Positions 46,842 to 57,316 of a DNA stretch of 64,000 nucleotides are shown piece after piece (position 1 is the first letter of the stretch; each line of letters opens with the position of its first letter). Source of the DNA: Bacteroidales bacterium (lineage in GTDB: Bacteria; Bacteroidota; Bacteroidia; Bacteroidales; UBA10428); contig JAFGSZ010000155.1 of assembly GCA_016934395.1 (NCBI GenBank), positions 1 to 64,000 of the forward strand. Reading direction: 5' to 3'. The notes beneath the pieces are model-generated. The model worked only from the letters and a program-made list of their open reading frames with translations, searched no databases and had not been told where the DNA came from. The translations under genes were made by a program, and so were the position numbers.

Positions 46842-47909
46842 ATGATTACCAGGGAAAATTACGAAATATTTCTGATCGATTATATTGACGGTAAATTAGA
46901 TACTGTGAAAGCTGCAGAGCTTTTAGTTTTTCTTTCGGAAAATCCGGATATTGAAGATGATTTTAATAATCTGGAAAGAATAAATATCACTCCGGCTGAA
47001 CCTGGCTGTTTTAATACATCCTTCTTAAAAAAAGATCTCAATGATGTAAAAGAAATTACTTCCAAAAATTATGAAGAATTTATAATTGCCAAATTCGAAA
47101 ACGACCTGAATCCAGATGATATTAAAAGAATTGATGAGTTTATTTCGAATAATCCGAAATATGAACAGGATGTAATATCATTTAAAAAAGTATTCTTATC
47201 CCCGGATAGTACAATTCAATATAAAGATAAACACAAGCTAAAAAAATCAATTCCCGTTTTCAGGGTGTATTCAAAATATATTTACCTGGCAGCCTCTGTA
47301 GCTGCTGCTGTACTATTACTTTTTACCGTATTAAAGCCATTTGAACACCAATCTGCACCGATACAAGCAACCATCTTTTCTGATACTGAGCCAGATTCAG
47401 AAAATAAACAGGAAAAAGTTCAAACAAAAATAACTATACCGGATAATCCAGATCATTTTACAGAGATTCAGTCTATTAAAAAAGATATTCCAAAAGTTCC
47501 TACCCTTCAGGAAAAGGATATAACATTAACCAGGCAAATTATTTCGGAGCGCGAGGAAATACCGCAATTTCTGGCCATTAAAACTGAACTCATCCCGGTG
47601 AATAGTGCAGATAATAATGAAATCATCTCTATGTTAACACAGCCGAAAACAATAGGCCAGAAACCAATAATTGAAAACAGGAATAATCCATTATCAAAAA
47701 TCAACACATTTTTAAATGACAAGAATATTCTTACAATAGAAAAAGTTGATTTCTGGTCTGCAATAAATCTGGGGTTAAAAGGATTTAATAATTTAACGGA
47801 AGCCGGGGTTGAACTAAAAAAGGAAACTGATAATAATGGCATGGTTACCGCTTATGCGCTGGAATCTGAAAATTTTAGTGTGCGTTCAACTTCAAAAAGT
47901 AAATTCTGA
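46842..47909 (+). CDS. Probable anti-sigma factor (membrane protein with two N-terminal repeats)
   Basis: The 355-aa protein has two similar N-terminal segments (about 3-40 and 75-115), each with a Y-E-x-F-x-I-x-x-x-D/E-x-x-L pattern followed by FxSxNPxxExDxxSF-like sequence, then a membrane helix (about 147-168, YIYLAASVAAAVLLLFTVLKP). A disordered, Lys/Gln-rich extracytoplasmic part (170-355) follows. There is no zinc motif. Its place right after an ECF sigma gene supports an anti-sigma role, but this is inference. Confidence 0.7.
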   Translation: MITRENYEIFLIDYIDGKLDTVKAAELLVFLSENPDIEDDFNNLERINITPAEPGCFNTSFLKKDLNDVKEITSKNYEEFIIAKFENDLNPDDIKRIDEFISNNPKYEQDVISFKKVFLSPDSTIQYKDKHKLKKSIPVFRVYSKYIYLAASVAAAVLLLFTVLKPFEHQSAPIQATIFSDTEPDSENKQEKVQTKITIPDNPDHFTEIQSIKKDIPKVPTLQEKDITLTRQIISEREEIPQFLAIKTELIPVNSADNNEIISMLTQPKTIGQKPIIENRNNPLSKINTFLNDKNILTIEKVDFWSAINLGLKGFNNLTEAGVELKKETDNNGMVTAYALESENFSVRSTSKSKF

Positions 47910-47966
47910 AAGTAACTTTTTAAAATCATGAACGTCCTACTCGAAAACAATCTAAAAAAAAATAAC

Positions 47967-48899
47967 ATGAAACAATTAATAGTATTTTTTCTGGTTATGT
48001 TCATTGGCTTTGAACTCCAGGTATTCACGCAAGAATCCGATACCACGCTAATTAAACAGGACGAAACGGATACTGTATATAAAGAAACAAAAAATTCCGT
48101 TTCTATTGGCAAAAGTGAAATGGTAAAAATTGTAGAACATCAGGATACAACAAAAATTAAAGTCGGTAACAAAGAAGTAAGTATAATAGAAGAAGAAGAT
48201 GGAACCTCCATTAAAGTTAAAGAAACTAAGGTAACCGAGGATTCTGAAACAAAAATAAAAAAAGGGGGGAAACATTTTAAGGGACACTGGGCAGGTGTTG
48301 ATTTAGGTTTAAATAATTATGTGGATAATAATTTCTCACTGGCCCGTAATTCTGAAAATGAATTTCTTGATTTAAATACTGGTAAATCCTGGAATGTTAA
48401 TGTAAACTTTGCACAATTCAGTATTGGATTTGGTACCGACCGGGTAGGGCTTGTTACCGGTATGGGTCTTGAATTTAATAATTACTTTTTTAGCGGAGAC
48501 AGCAGTATTGCCAAGGTCGACGGTAAAATTTCAACAAAAGGATATGAACAGGATTTAATAAAAAACAAACTGCGTGTTACATACTTAACCGTGCCTTTAT
48601 TGCTGGAAACACAATTTGCAGGACCCAAACGTTCAGATAGAGTGCATATAGCAGCAGGAGTGATCGCAGGTTTAAAAATTGGTTCCAGAGCTAAAGTAAA
48701 ATATGTTGAGGATGGAGATAAACAACGGGATAAAACAAAAAGTGATTTTTATCTGTCTCCTTTCCGGTATGGAGTTACAGCCAGAGTGGGATATAAAATG
48801 GTAAATCTTTATTGCAATTATTATCTTACTCCTTTGTTTGTGGACGGACGTGGGCCGGAATTATATCCGGTTTCAGCGGGTATTGTTTTTTCACTATAA
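47967..48899 (+). CDS. Outer-membrane beta-barrel protein (PorT-like/TonB-free)
   Basis: I start at ATG 47967, where a signal peptide begins (MKQLIVFFLVMFIGFELQVFTQ), rather than at the upstream ATG 47928. The 310-aa protein has a Lys/Glu-rich region after the signal (about 25-95), then a barrel with strands such as GHWAGVDLGLNNYV, LLETQFAGPKRSDRVHIAAGVIAGLKIG and YGVTARVGYKMVNLYCNYYL. It ends YPVSAGIVFSL. It is the third gene of the sigma triad and a possible target or sensor of it. Confidence 0.82.
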   Translation: MKQLIVFFLVMFIGFELQVFTQESDTTLIKQDETDTVYKETKNSVSIGKSEMVKIVEHQDTTKIKVGNKEVSIIEEEDGTSIKVKETKVTEDSETKIKKGGKHFKGHWAGVDLGLNNYVDNNFSLARNSENEFLDLNTGKSWNVNVNFAQFSIGFGTDRVGLVTGMGLEFNNYFFSGDSSIAKVDGKISTKGYEQDLIKNKLRVTYLTVPLLLETQFAGPKRSDRVHIAAGVIAGLKIGSRAKVKYVEDGDKQRDKTKSDFYLSPFRYGVTARVGYKMVNLYCNYYLTPLFVDGRGPELYPVSAGIVFSL

Positions 48900-48937
48900 T
48901 TGAATTTCAACAATTAATAAAATTATTTGTTATTTAC

Positions 48938-48974
48938 AAAGTCTTAGCATTACTATGCTAAGGCTTTATTTTTA
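48938..48974 (+). terminator. Rho-independent terminator of the sigma/anti-sigma/barrel triad
   Basis: AAAGTCTTAGCA pairs with TGCTAAGGCTTT (12 bp, one G:U) around the loop TTACTA, then TATTTTTATT. Confidence 0.75.
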
Positions 48975-49054
48975 TTTATAATTTTAAGTTTCAATTAATT
49001 TAAAGAGTATGTTTAATTAGCTTAAATTCAGCATCACCTTAATTTACCCTAACA

Positions 49055-49828
49055 ATGAATACATCAAATTTAACCGAACGTGAATTATGTAAATATAAAG
49101 ATCAAATAAGCTCACCGGCAATAGGGATTGAAGGTCAGGAAAGGATTAAAAAATCTAAAGTGCTGGTAATCGGAGCTGGAGGTAAGGGAACCGTTATACT
49201 ACAAAACCTAGCAACAGCAGGAATAGGTAAACTTGGTATTTCTGATAATTATCTGGTTGATGAATCTTGCCTGCCCAGACAACATTTATATGGCGATATT
49301 GATCTGGGAAAACAAAAAGCTATAATTTCTCAACAAAAGTTGGTTAAATTAAACCACCTGGTAGAATATGAATTGTATAATGTATGTCTGTCAAATAAAA
49401 ATATTTTAACAATAGCTGAACCTTATGATCTGATAATTGACGCGACCGATAATTTCCCGGCGCATTATCTTATAAACGATGCTGCTGTAATTCTTGGCAA
49501 ACCTTTTATTTTCGGTTCAATATTTAATAATTGCGGAGTACTTTCCGTATTTAATTTTCGAAATGGCCCGACATTGAGATGTTTGTATCCCGAAAAACCA
49601 ATAAAACCGGAAGCTCCGGCAAATGAAGGTATTATTTATAGCGGATTTCTTACTGGTATTGTTGGAATGCTAATGGCTAACGAAGCCATAAAAGTCCTCC
49701 TTGATCATCCCCAATCTATAACCGGACAACTACTTACGTTTTATGCAGAAAATTATTCTTTTTCAAGAAATCCGATTGAAAGCAAGAACGAAAATTTAGC
49801 AATCAAAGAATTTCAAGATTTTGCTTAA
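49055..49828 (+). CDS. HesA/MoeB/ThiF family adenylyltransferase
   Basis: The 257-aa protein has the E1-type nucleotide site VLVIGAGGKGTVILQNLATAGIGKLG, with the Gly-rich loop, then the Arg-bearing CLPRQHLYGDIDLGKQKA and the acidic DATDNFPAHYLINDAAV. Members activate ubiquitin-like carriers (ThiS, MoaD). The C-terminus lacks the usual zinc CxxC pairs, as seen in some variants. No carrier gene is adjacent. Confidence 0.87.
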   Translation: MNTSNLTERELCKYKDQISSPAIGIEGQERIKKSKVLVIGAGGKGTVILQNLATAGIGKLGISDNYLVDESCLPRQHLYGDIDLGKQKAIISQQKLVKLNHLVEYELYNVCLSNKNILTIAEPYDLIIDATDNFPAHYLINDAAVILGKPFIFGSIFNNCGVLSVFNFRNGPTLRCLYPEKPIKPEAPANEGIIYSGFLTGIVGMLMANEAIKVLLDHPQSITGQLLTFYAENYSFSRNPIESKNENLAIKEFQDFA

Positions 49829-50032
49829 TAGAATTCCCATATTTAGCCCGACCATCCGATAAGTTCTGAATATTTTCTTATTTACCTCCCCTGATTTTTA
49901 AAATAAATACAAAAACTTTTCAATACCTGTTATAAACGGGAATCTAAAATTGTGTATAACTTTTAAAATTTTTATCAGAATAGTTTTCAATTTATACTTA
50001 TTTTGACTGATTGCATTTTGTTGTTTCAGAAT

Positions 50033-52711
50033 ATGCTTAAATCGTTGCGATACAGGCTTTTAATAACCTTTTTGGCTTTTTTGCTATTTGCCATTATGGC
50101 AATAGTACCTTATAACCTGATCTATCGCCAAAAAGAAAGTACAATTTCTAATTTTTCTTCAATTGTTAATTCCCTGCAATTAAATTTAAACAAAGATTTA
50201 AAGCTTTCTGAAAGTTTTTTAATCTATGAAACAACCAATCCAAATTTTTTCATTACCGGTGAAAGCACTTTCCTTGATCAGCATTATGCCATAAAAGATA
50301 GCATAGAAAAAGATATATCGCGACTCGGTTTTTATAATTCGAATTCTTTAATTGGAATTAAAGGTGAAATTAATCAGATAATAACCGGATTTAAAGACTA
50401 TAACAGGGTTTTTGACAGTTTGATCTTTTTTATCTATAAAAGGGGATATTACAATTACGGTCTCGAGGGTGAAATGATGAGTTACATAAATCGTTTCGAA
50501 GACCTTTATTCATTAGATAAAACGCTGTTATTTAAAATAAGGCAGAACGAAAAAGATTATATAATCCGAAATGATTCCGGGTATATTGCGAACCTTTTAA
50601 AACTCAGCAATGCTTTATCGGCGCAAATATCCGGGTCAAAAAATATTAATTCGAAACAGAAAAATAAATTACATGAATTACTGAATAATTACATTTCTTC
50701 TTTTCACAATATCGTATCTACTGACAAAAAAATAGGATTTACACAAGATGAAGGATTAAAATTTTTATTAAATCAAAAAAGTAAGTTTATTGAAAACCAA
50801 CTATTAATCTTACGGGAAAAATCTGAAGAATTCCAGCAAAACTATATGGCAGAATTAAATCGCTATTATTTTGTCTTTTTGATAATCTTATTGGTATTCT
50901 CAATTGCGATAAGTTATTTAATTTCAAAGCATATTCTGCATCATCTCGAAAATCTTAATTCTTATATTTCCAAACTTACAAAACATAAGTTCAGGTATCA
51001 TGAAACCCTGGATTTAAAAAATGCCACCCGTGAAATTGCCCATATATACATGAATTTCAGGAATCTTGTAGCCACTTTGGATGTATGGGAAAAGCAATTA
51101 AATGAAGCACTTGCCAATGCTGAAAAAAATGAAAAAAAGTATCGTGAACTTGCCGATCTTCTTCCACAAAGTATTTTCGAAACCGATGAACTCGGAAATT
51201 ATACCTATGTAAACAGGGCATGGTATACTTCATTTGGGTTTGACCAAATAGACCTTTATGAAGGATTAAATATTATTGAGACCATTATTTCTGATACAAA
51301 TACAGATTTATTGGGGCATAATAAGATTGAAAATGCACATTTTATTGCCAAAAGAAAAGATGGTACTCAATTCCCGGCCTCCGTATATACAGATAATATA
51401 ATTCAAAATGATAAAATTACCGGACGCAGAGGAATAATTATTGATATTACTGAACGAAATCAATATATTGAATCGCTACAACTACAAAAATCCAAAGCAG
51501 AAACTTCAGATCAGTATAAATCATCGTTTCTTGCAAACATGAGCCATGAGATTCGAACTCCTATGAATTCAATTATCGGGTTTACTAATCTGCTATCCAG
51601 CAATACTGTGCCTGAGGATCAAAAAAGTGAATTCATTGCATATATTCAGTCAAGCGGCGAAATGCTATTAAATTTAATAGACGATATTATTGATATTGCA
51701 AAAATTGAAGCAGGAGAAATTAAAATTACCAAAATTGAATGTAATATAAATGAAATATTAAATGATCTTGAACGGACTTTTGAAGGTTTAAGAAATAAAT
51801 TAAATAAACAACATTTAGAATTAACACAAAGGGTCCCTGAGAAGCAGGAACTCCATTTAAGAACCGATCCGTTCCGGCTTAAACAAATCTTTACTAACCT
51901 TATCGGAAACGCTCTTAAATTCACGGAAAAAGGCTCCATTGAATTTGGATATATATTTAAAGATTCTGCGATTGAATTTTTTGTAAAAGATACAGGTGTT
52001 GGACTGACCAGTGATGAACTCATCACAATTTTTGAACGGTTTAAACGAACTAAATCTTCTGAAGAACAAAAAATCAGCGGTACCGGTTTAGGCCTGTCCA
52101 TATCAAAAAATCTTGTTGAACTGCTGGGAGGGAAAATGTGGGTGGATTCAACTCCCGGAAAAGGTACTGTCTTTTATTTCACCCTGCCATATTTAAGAGT
52201 TGCAGCACCGGTAAAATCAAACAAATTAACACTGGCAAGGTTGCAGGATTATAATTTTTCCAACAAAACAATTCTTGTTGTTGAAGATGATCTGCATAGC
52301 TTCTCTTATTTAAAGGAATTATTAAAACGTGCAGGGGCAACTGTTGTGTGGGCTCAGGACGGTGAAACCGCAGTTGAAATGAGTAAAAATAATACCAATA
52401 TCGATTTGATTTTAATGGATATTCAATTACCGTCGTTAAACGGTTTTGATGCTACAAAAGAAATACGGAAATTCAAAAGTAACCTTCCCATTATTGCTCA
52501 AACAGCTTATGCTATGGATGGAGACAAGGAAAAAAGCGTATTGGCCGGATGTGATGATTATGTATCCAAACCCATAGAGCCACAGAATTTATTTGCGAAA
52601 ATAAATCAGTTCTTTCGAACTGAAATTAATGGAAACACACCTGTTAAACCTGAAGACAAATCCCCTTCTCAACCAACAACCCTGGAAAAATTTAACATTA
52701 CCCGTAATTAG
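50033..52711 (+). CDS. Hybrid sensor histidine kinase (PAS, HisKA, HATPase, REC)
   Basis: I start at ATG 50033 (892 aa), where the first membrane helix begins; an in-frame TTG lies at 50003. A periplasmic sensor (about 35-275) lies between two membrane helices (10-30, 278-298), followed by HAMP-like and PAS (about 368-480) domains. The kinase has H505 in SHEIRTPM, the N-box N626 (TNLIGNALKF), and G-boxes DTGVGL and GTGLGL. The C-terminal receiver has D796 in LILMDIQLP. Output partners are not encoded nearby. Confidence 0.93.
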   Translation: MLKSLRYRLLITFLAFLLFAIMAIVPYNLIYRQKESTISNFSSIVNSLQLNLNKDLKLSESFLIYETTNPNFFITGESTFLDQHYAIKDSIEKDISRLGFYNSNSLIGIKGEINQIITGFKDYNRVFDSLIFFIYKRGYYNYGLEGEMMSYINRFEDLYSLDKTLLFKIRQNEKDYIIRNDSGYIANLLKLSNALSAQISGSKNINSKQKNKLHELLNNYISSFHNIVSTDKKIGFTQDEGLKFLLNQKSKFIENQLLILREKSEEFQQNYMAELNRYYFVFLIILLVFSIAISYLISKHILHHLENLNSYISKLTKHKFRYHETLDLKNATREIAHIYMNFRNLVATLDVWEKQLNEALANAEKNEKKYRELADLLPQSIFETDELGNYTYVNRAWYTSFGFDQIDLYEGLNIIETIISDTNTDLLGHNKIENAHFIAKRKDGTQFPASVYTDNIIQNDKITGRRGIIIDITERNQYIESLQLQKSKAETSDQYKSSFLANMSHEIRTPMNSIIGFTNLLSSNTVPEDQKSEFIAYIQSSGEMLLNLIDDIIDIAKIEAGEIKITKIECNINEILNDLERTFEGLRNKLNKQHLELTQRVPEKQELHLRTDPFRLKQIFTNLIGNALKFTEKGSIEFGYIFKDSAIEFFVKDTGVGLTSDELITIFERFKRTKSSEEQKISGTGLGLSISKNLVELLGGKMWVDSTPGKGTVFYFTLPYLRVAAPVKSNKLTLARLQDYNFSNKTILVVEDDLHSFSYLKELLKRAGATVVWAQDGETAVEMSKNNTNIDLILMDIQLPSLNGFDATKEIRKFKSNLPIIAQTAYAMDGDKEKSVLAGCDDYVSKPIEPQNLFAKINQFFRTEINGNTPVKPEDKSPSQPTTLEKFNITRN

Positions 52712-52719
52712 ATAAATCC

Positions 52720-53427
52720 ATGAAATTATTGCTGTTGAGTAATTCAACAAATGCCGGCGAAGAATATCTCGATTATGCTAAAGATTACATTAGAAGTTTT
52801 TTAGGAACCAAACCCAATAAACTGGTATTTATTCCTTATGCGGGTGTAACCATTACATGGGATGACTATAGTAATAAAGTTGCTGAAAAGTTCTTGGATA
52901 TAGGATATACTATCTTTCCTATACACAAACAAAAAAATGCTGCGGAACTCATTAATCAAGCCGAAGCTATTGTTATAGGAGGAGGCAATACATTTAGTCT
53001 GCTTTATCATCTTCAAAAGAAAAACCTTATTCAACTTATTTATAAAAAAGTGTATTCAGGAATGCCGTATATAGGATGGAGTGCCGGATCTAATTTAGCC
53101 TGTCCAACAATTCGCACTACCAATGATATGCCTGTAATAGAACCCGAGAACTTTGCGGCATTAAATCTTATCCCTTTTCAGATTAATCCGCATTATACCG
53201 ACGTTAACCCCGAGGGTCATGCCGGAGAAACCCGTCAAATGCGGATCGAAGAGTTTATTGAAATTAATCCGGATATTTATGTTACCGGACTCCGGGAGGG
53301 TACTGCACTCCAAATTAGTGGATCGCACGTAAAACTGCTTGGCAGAAAATCTTTACGTATATTTAAAAAAGGGATCCAGCCATATGAACTTTCAAATGAA
53401 AATAATTTGGATTTTTTAATAAAATAA
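52720..53427 (+). CDS. pepE: Peptidase E (alpha-aspartyl dipeptidase)
   Basis: The 235-aa protein has GGGNTFSLLYHL and the catalytic Ser121 in GWSAGSN, with Asp136 and His158 completing the triad expected for the S51 family. The enzyme cleaves Asp-X dipeptides in the cytoplasm. It lies 8 bp after the hybrid kinase stop. Length is typical. Confidence 0.93.
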   Translation: MKLLLLSNSTNAGEEYLDYAKDYIRSFLGTKPNKLVFIPYAGVTITWDDYSNKVAEKFLDIGYTIFPIHKQKNAAELINQAEAIVIGGGNTFSLLYHLQKKNLIQLIYKKVYSGMPYIGWSAGSNLACPTIRTTNDMPVIEPENFAALNLIPFQINPHYTDVNPEGHAGETRQMRIEEFIEINPDIYVTGLREGTALQISGSHVKLLGRKSLRIFKKGIQPYELSNENNLDFLIK

Positions 53428-53474
53428 ATGTGAATTATTCCGTTTCTTTTGTGTTGGAATGTTGATTGGGGAGT

Positions 53475-56132
53475 ATGAAAAAAAGTAAAAAAATTATTTC
53501 GATTCTGTCTGTTGTTGCAGGAATAATAATTATTGTTAGCATTTTGTTGTCTGTTTTTTTCAAACCTGCAGCCATAAGTCTTTTAAGAAACAACCTTGAC
53601 AATTATCTGGTTACTGAAATTGAGGTTGATGATATTAACTTTTCTTTTATCAAAAGATTTCCTTTTGCCAGTATTGAATTAAAAAATGTGTTGGTTAAAT
53701 CAACCCTTAATTTTGCAGCTGATGAATTTAAAGATACTAATACGGATACTCTTCTTACAGCACAAAGAATATTTCTTGAATTTGACCTGTTTTCCCTGAT
53801 AAAAAATAAATATAAGCTTAAAAATATTCTGATTAAAAATGGAGAATTATCAATTTATCTGGATAAATCTGGTCTGTCAAACTACAAAATTTGGGATAGT
53901 GGCGGAAAATCGTCAACTGATTTTCAGATAGCCCTTCAAAATTTCGATTTAAATAAAATGCAGCTAAATCTTACCGATCTGGCTAAGAAAATAAAAGTAT
54001 CTGGTTTATTGAATCGTTTTAATTTAAAAGGCAATTTTTCACAAGATTCATTTCAGCTTTCTTCAGATTTTGAATTTTACATTGAGAAATATATACAAGA
54101 AAAATCAACATTAATAGAACAGAGATCGATTATTGCATCACTCAGCCTCCTGAAAGAAAATAATACATATTTTATTCAAAAAGGAAAATTGATTTTTAGT
54201 GACTTACCATTTCAAATTGAGGGAAAAATTCAAAAAGATAAGCAGTTATACCTGGATTTTATTATTCATTCCGAAAAGCTTAAAATAGATCAGGTTTTTA
54301 AACTGATTCCGGAACAAAACCAGGCATTTATTAATCAATATAGCAGTACTGGGATATTATTGCTTAACGCAACAATTAAGGGCTATTTATCGGGCCATTC
54401 CATGCCGCATATTGAATCTTCATTTGAATTGGGAAACGGAATACTTATAAACCGAAAAACTAAATTTAGAGCTACGGATATTTTTATTAAAGGCCGATAC
54501 TCAAATGGTAGTAAAAACAATTTAAGCACTACAGAATTAATTATCGAAAACATATCAGCCAAACTAGGTGAAAGTTCTTTTCAAGGACAATATTCTGCTA
54601 AAGATTTTACACATCCTTTCATCAGATTTGCTATTAAAGGAGAATTTAACATCAATGATCTCACCGGTTTGTATCCGATAAAATATGTTAAAGAAGCCAG
54701 CGGTAAAATCAATTTTAATTTAAGTTCATCGGGTACCATTAAAAATCACAAAAAAATCTCTAAAGAAGAATGGGGAGCGCTTTCAAAAGATGGAACCGTA
54801 AGCGTTTCCGATGTTTCCCTGGTTTTTACAGATTATCCTGGAACCATTCAGAAAATCTCAGGAAAATTCCATGTGGATAAGATCATCACATTTCAGGATT
54901 TATTTTTTACAATAAATGATAATGATTTCCTATTAAATGGTTCTGCTGAAAATCTTATGGATTATTTAATGCTGAAAAATTATCCCCTTATCCTTACTGC
55001 AGAAATACAATCTGAAAATTTAAACCTGAATTCGCTGCTTAATTTCAATAAGACTAAAAATAAAACAGATACTGTTTTACTCGTTTTCCCAAAAAACATA
55101 CAATTATATTCACAACTTAAAACAAAACATTTTAAATACAATCGGTTTCAGGCAGATGACATTAACTGCATTTTGAACTATCACACCAAAATATTGTCTG
55201 TGAATCAACTACAGATGAATACCATGCAGGGCCGGTTAACCGGAAAAGCAACATTAAAGCTTCTTGAATCAAATGAATTGGATGTACGTTGTGAAACTGT
55301 ATTGAATAATATGGATATCCGGAAACTGTTCTATTCTTTTAATAATTTTAATCAGAAAGTAATTGAAGATAAACACCTGCAGGGAGCTTTGAGCGGTAAT
55401 GTAAACTTTTTTGCATTATGGGATAATGAGTTGAATGTAAAAGCTCAAAGCATAACTGTAGATAGTGATATCAAAATCAGTAATGGAGAGTTAATTAATT
55501 ATGCTCCTCTTAATAGCCTTTCGAAGTTTATTGATCTTGAAGAACTAAAAAACATTAAATTTCAGACTCTCGAAAATAGTATATCAATTAGAAATAAAAC
55601 TGTTTTTATTCCCTATATGGATATTTCGTCATCAGCCTTTAATATTTCAGGTTCAGGCGAACATCATTTCGATTTAACCTATACTTATCGCATAAGAGTA
55701 TATCTTTCTGAAATCCTATCAGGCAAAGCCAGGAAAAATAAAAAGGAAAATATCGAATACGGAATTGTTGAAAGTAAGGATCCGGGAAAAATTAATATTT
55801 ATTTACTAATTACCGGCGATGAAAAAGATGTAGCGGTTGTTTATGATAAAAAGCGTGCGTTTGAACAGATGAAAGTAAATATGAATGAGGAAAAAAAGGA
55901 ATTAAGAAATATTTTACATGAAGAATTCGGCGCAGCCAGTAAACGCGAGAGGACAAACGATGTTCCTCGCAAGCAGGGGGAATTTATTTTTGAATGGGAT
56001 GAAAGGGATGTAAAAAAAGATAGTATTTTTGAATCACAAAATAAAATAAAAAACACTAAAACAGATAAAGAAAACAATGAAGAATTTGAATTTGAATGGA
56101 ATGAAGAAGATGATTCCATTGATAATAATTAA
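53475..56132 (+). CDS. AsmA-like membrane-anchored protein
   Basis: The 885-aa protein starts at ATG 53475 with a membrane anchor (about 8-27, ISILSVVAGIIIIVSILLSV), followed by a long beta-rich body with AsmA-like features: FPFASIELKNVLVKS, GKINFNLSSSG, and the C-terminal segment GDVGIMKLDGNI-type repeats (LNNMDIRKLF, SGNVNFFALW). AsmA-like proteins form bridges carrying lipids between membranes. The tail is acidic (about 840-885) with no clear motif. Confidence 0.82.
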   Translation: MKKSKKIISILSVVAGIIIIVSILLSVFFKPAAISLLRNNLDNYLVTEIEVDDINFSFIKRFPFASIELKNVLVKSTLNFAADEFKDTNTDTLLTAQRIFLEFDLFSLIKNKYKLKNILIKNGELSIYLDKSGLSNYKIWDSGGKSSTDFQIALQNFDLNKMQLNLTDLAKKIKVSGLLNRFNLKGNFSQDSFQLSSDFEFYIEKYIQEKSTLIEQRSIIASLSLLKENNTYFIQKGKLIFSDLPFQIEGKIQKDKQLYLDFIIHSEKLKIDQVFKLIPEQNQAFINQYSSTGILLLNATIKGYLSGHSMPHIESSFELGNGILINRKTKFRATDIFIKGRYSNGSKNNLSTTELIIENISAKLGESSFQGQYSAKDFTHPFIRFAIKGEFNINDLTGLYPIKYVKEASGKINFNLSSSGTIKNHKKISKEEWGALSKDGTVSVSDVSLVFTDYPGTIQKISGKFHVDKIITFQDLFFTINDNDFLLNGSAENLMDYLMLKNYPLILTAEIQSENLNLNSLLNFNKTKNKTDTVLLVFPKNIQLYSQLKTKHFKYNRFQADDINCILNYHTKILSVNQLQMNTMQGRLTGKATLKLLESNELDVRCETVLNNMDIRKLFYSFNNFNQKVIEDKHLQGALSGNVNFFALWDNELNVKAQSITVDSDIKISNGELINYAPLNSLSKFIDLEELKNIKFQTLENSISIRNKTVFIPYMDISSSAFNISGSGEHHFDLTYTYRIRVYLSEILSGKARKNKKENIEYGIVESKDPGKINIYLLITGDEKDVAVVYDKKRAFEQMKVNMNEEKKELRNILHEEFGAASKRERTNDVPRKQGEFIFEWDERDVKKDSIFESQNKIKNTKTDKENNEEFEFEWNEEDDSIDNN

Positions 56133-56149
56133 TCATAATTAATCATATT

Positions 56150-57298
56150 GTGAATATCTACTCACGCAGGCTACGTTGGAAATATTTTCTTTTTATTACT
56201 GCAATTATTATAGGCGTAGCTTCTTTATTGTATACCAATAAACTCGTAAGAAAACTTGCCTCCGAAGAACGTAAAAAGGTTGAACTTTGGGCAAAGGCAA
56301 CTAATTTAATTGTGAAAACAGATATCAGTGGTGAATATCTTGATTTTCTGCTTAATGTAATTCAATATAATGCTACAGTTCCTGTAATAGTTGTAGATAC
56401 AAATGACAATATCCTTTTTCATAAAAACCTTGATACATTAAAAATTCAAAATGAAAAATATATCAAGCGAAAGCTTGAAAAAATGAAACAGGAAAATGAG
56501 CCTATTGAAATAATTATTTCTGAAGAATTTAGAGAATATCTCTATTACGATAGGTCTACTATACTAACAAAACTTATTATTTACCCTTATGTTCAGCTGG
56601 CTATAATTCTGCTATTTATACTGGTATCCTATTTTGCCTTTAGCTCATCTCGTAAAGCAGAACAAAACCAGGTCTGGGTTGGTTTATCAAAAGAAACAGC
56701 GCATCAGCTTGGCACACCAATCTCTTCATTATTGGCATGGCTTGAAATGTTGAAACTTAAAATCGAAAACAAAGAAATTCTGGAAGAGTTTGAGAAGGAT
56801 ATTAAGCGACTTGAAGTAATTACAGAACGTTTTTCAAAAATAGGATCAAAACCCAAACTTAAGAAGCAAAATATTATTTATATAATAAACAATGTTGTAA
56901 ATTATTTAAAAACCAGGTCATCCAATAAAATCATTTTTAAATTAGGGTTTCCTGAAGATGAAATACTGGTTTCTTTGAATTCATCACTCTTCGAATGGGT
57001 TATTGAAAATGTATGTAAGAATGCCATTGACGCAATTGAAGGATCAGGTACCATTGAAATATCAATTGCAGATCATACCCAGGTTGTTTACATAGATATT
57101 ACCGATTCAGGCAAAGGAATTCCAAAAAGCAAATATAAAACCATATTTAAACCGGGATTTACTACCAAAGAACATGGATGGGGTCTTGGATTATCACTCA
57201 CCAACCGGATAATAGAAGAATATCATGGCGGGAAAATTTTTGTTCATGAATCAGAACTTGGAAAAGGGACAAAAATAAGAATCGTACTAAAAAAATAA
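56150..57298 (+). CDS. Sensor histidine kinase
   Basis: The 382-aa protein begins at GTG (56150). Two membrane helices (about 12-32 and 143-163) bracket a short periplasmic part. The H-box has His185 in SKETAHQLGTP, then an N-box (VIENVCKNAIDAI) and G-boxes (DSGKGIP and GWGLGLSL). No response regulator is adjacent. It lies 17 bp after the AsmA-like gene and 18 bp before rnpA. Confidence 0.92.
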   Translation: MNIYSRRLRWKYFLFITAIIIGVASLLYTNKLVRKLASEERKKVELWAKATNLIVKTDISGEYLDFLLNVIQYNATVPVIVVDTNDNILFHKNLDTLKIQNEKYIKRKLEKMKQENEPIEIIISEEFREYLYYDRSTILTKLIIYPYVQLAIILLFILVSYFAFSSSRKAEQNQVWVGLSKETAHQLGTPISSLLAWLEMLKLKIENKEILEEFEKDIKRLEVITERFSKIGSKPKLKKQNIIYIINNVVNYLKTRSSNKIIFKLGFPEDEILVSLNSSLFEWVIENVCKNAIDAIEGSGTIEISIADHTQVVYIDITDSGKGIPKSKYKTIFKPGFTTKEHGWGLGLSLTNRIIEEYHGGKIFVHESELGKGTKIRIVLKK

Positions 57299-57316
57299 AC
57301 TAATTGCATTCTTTAT

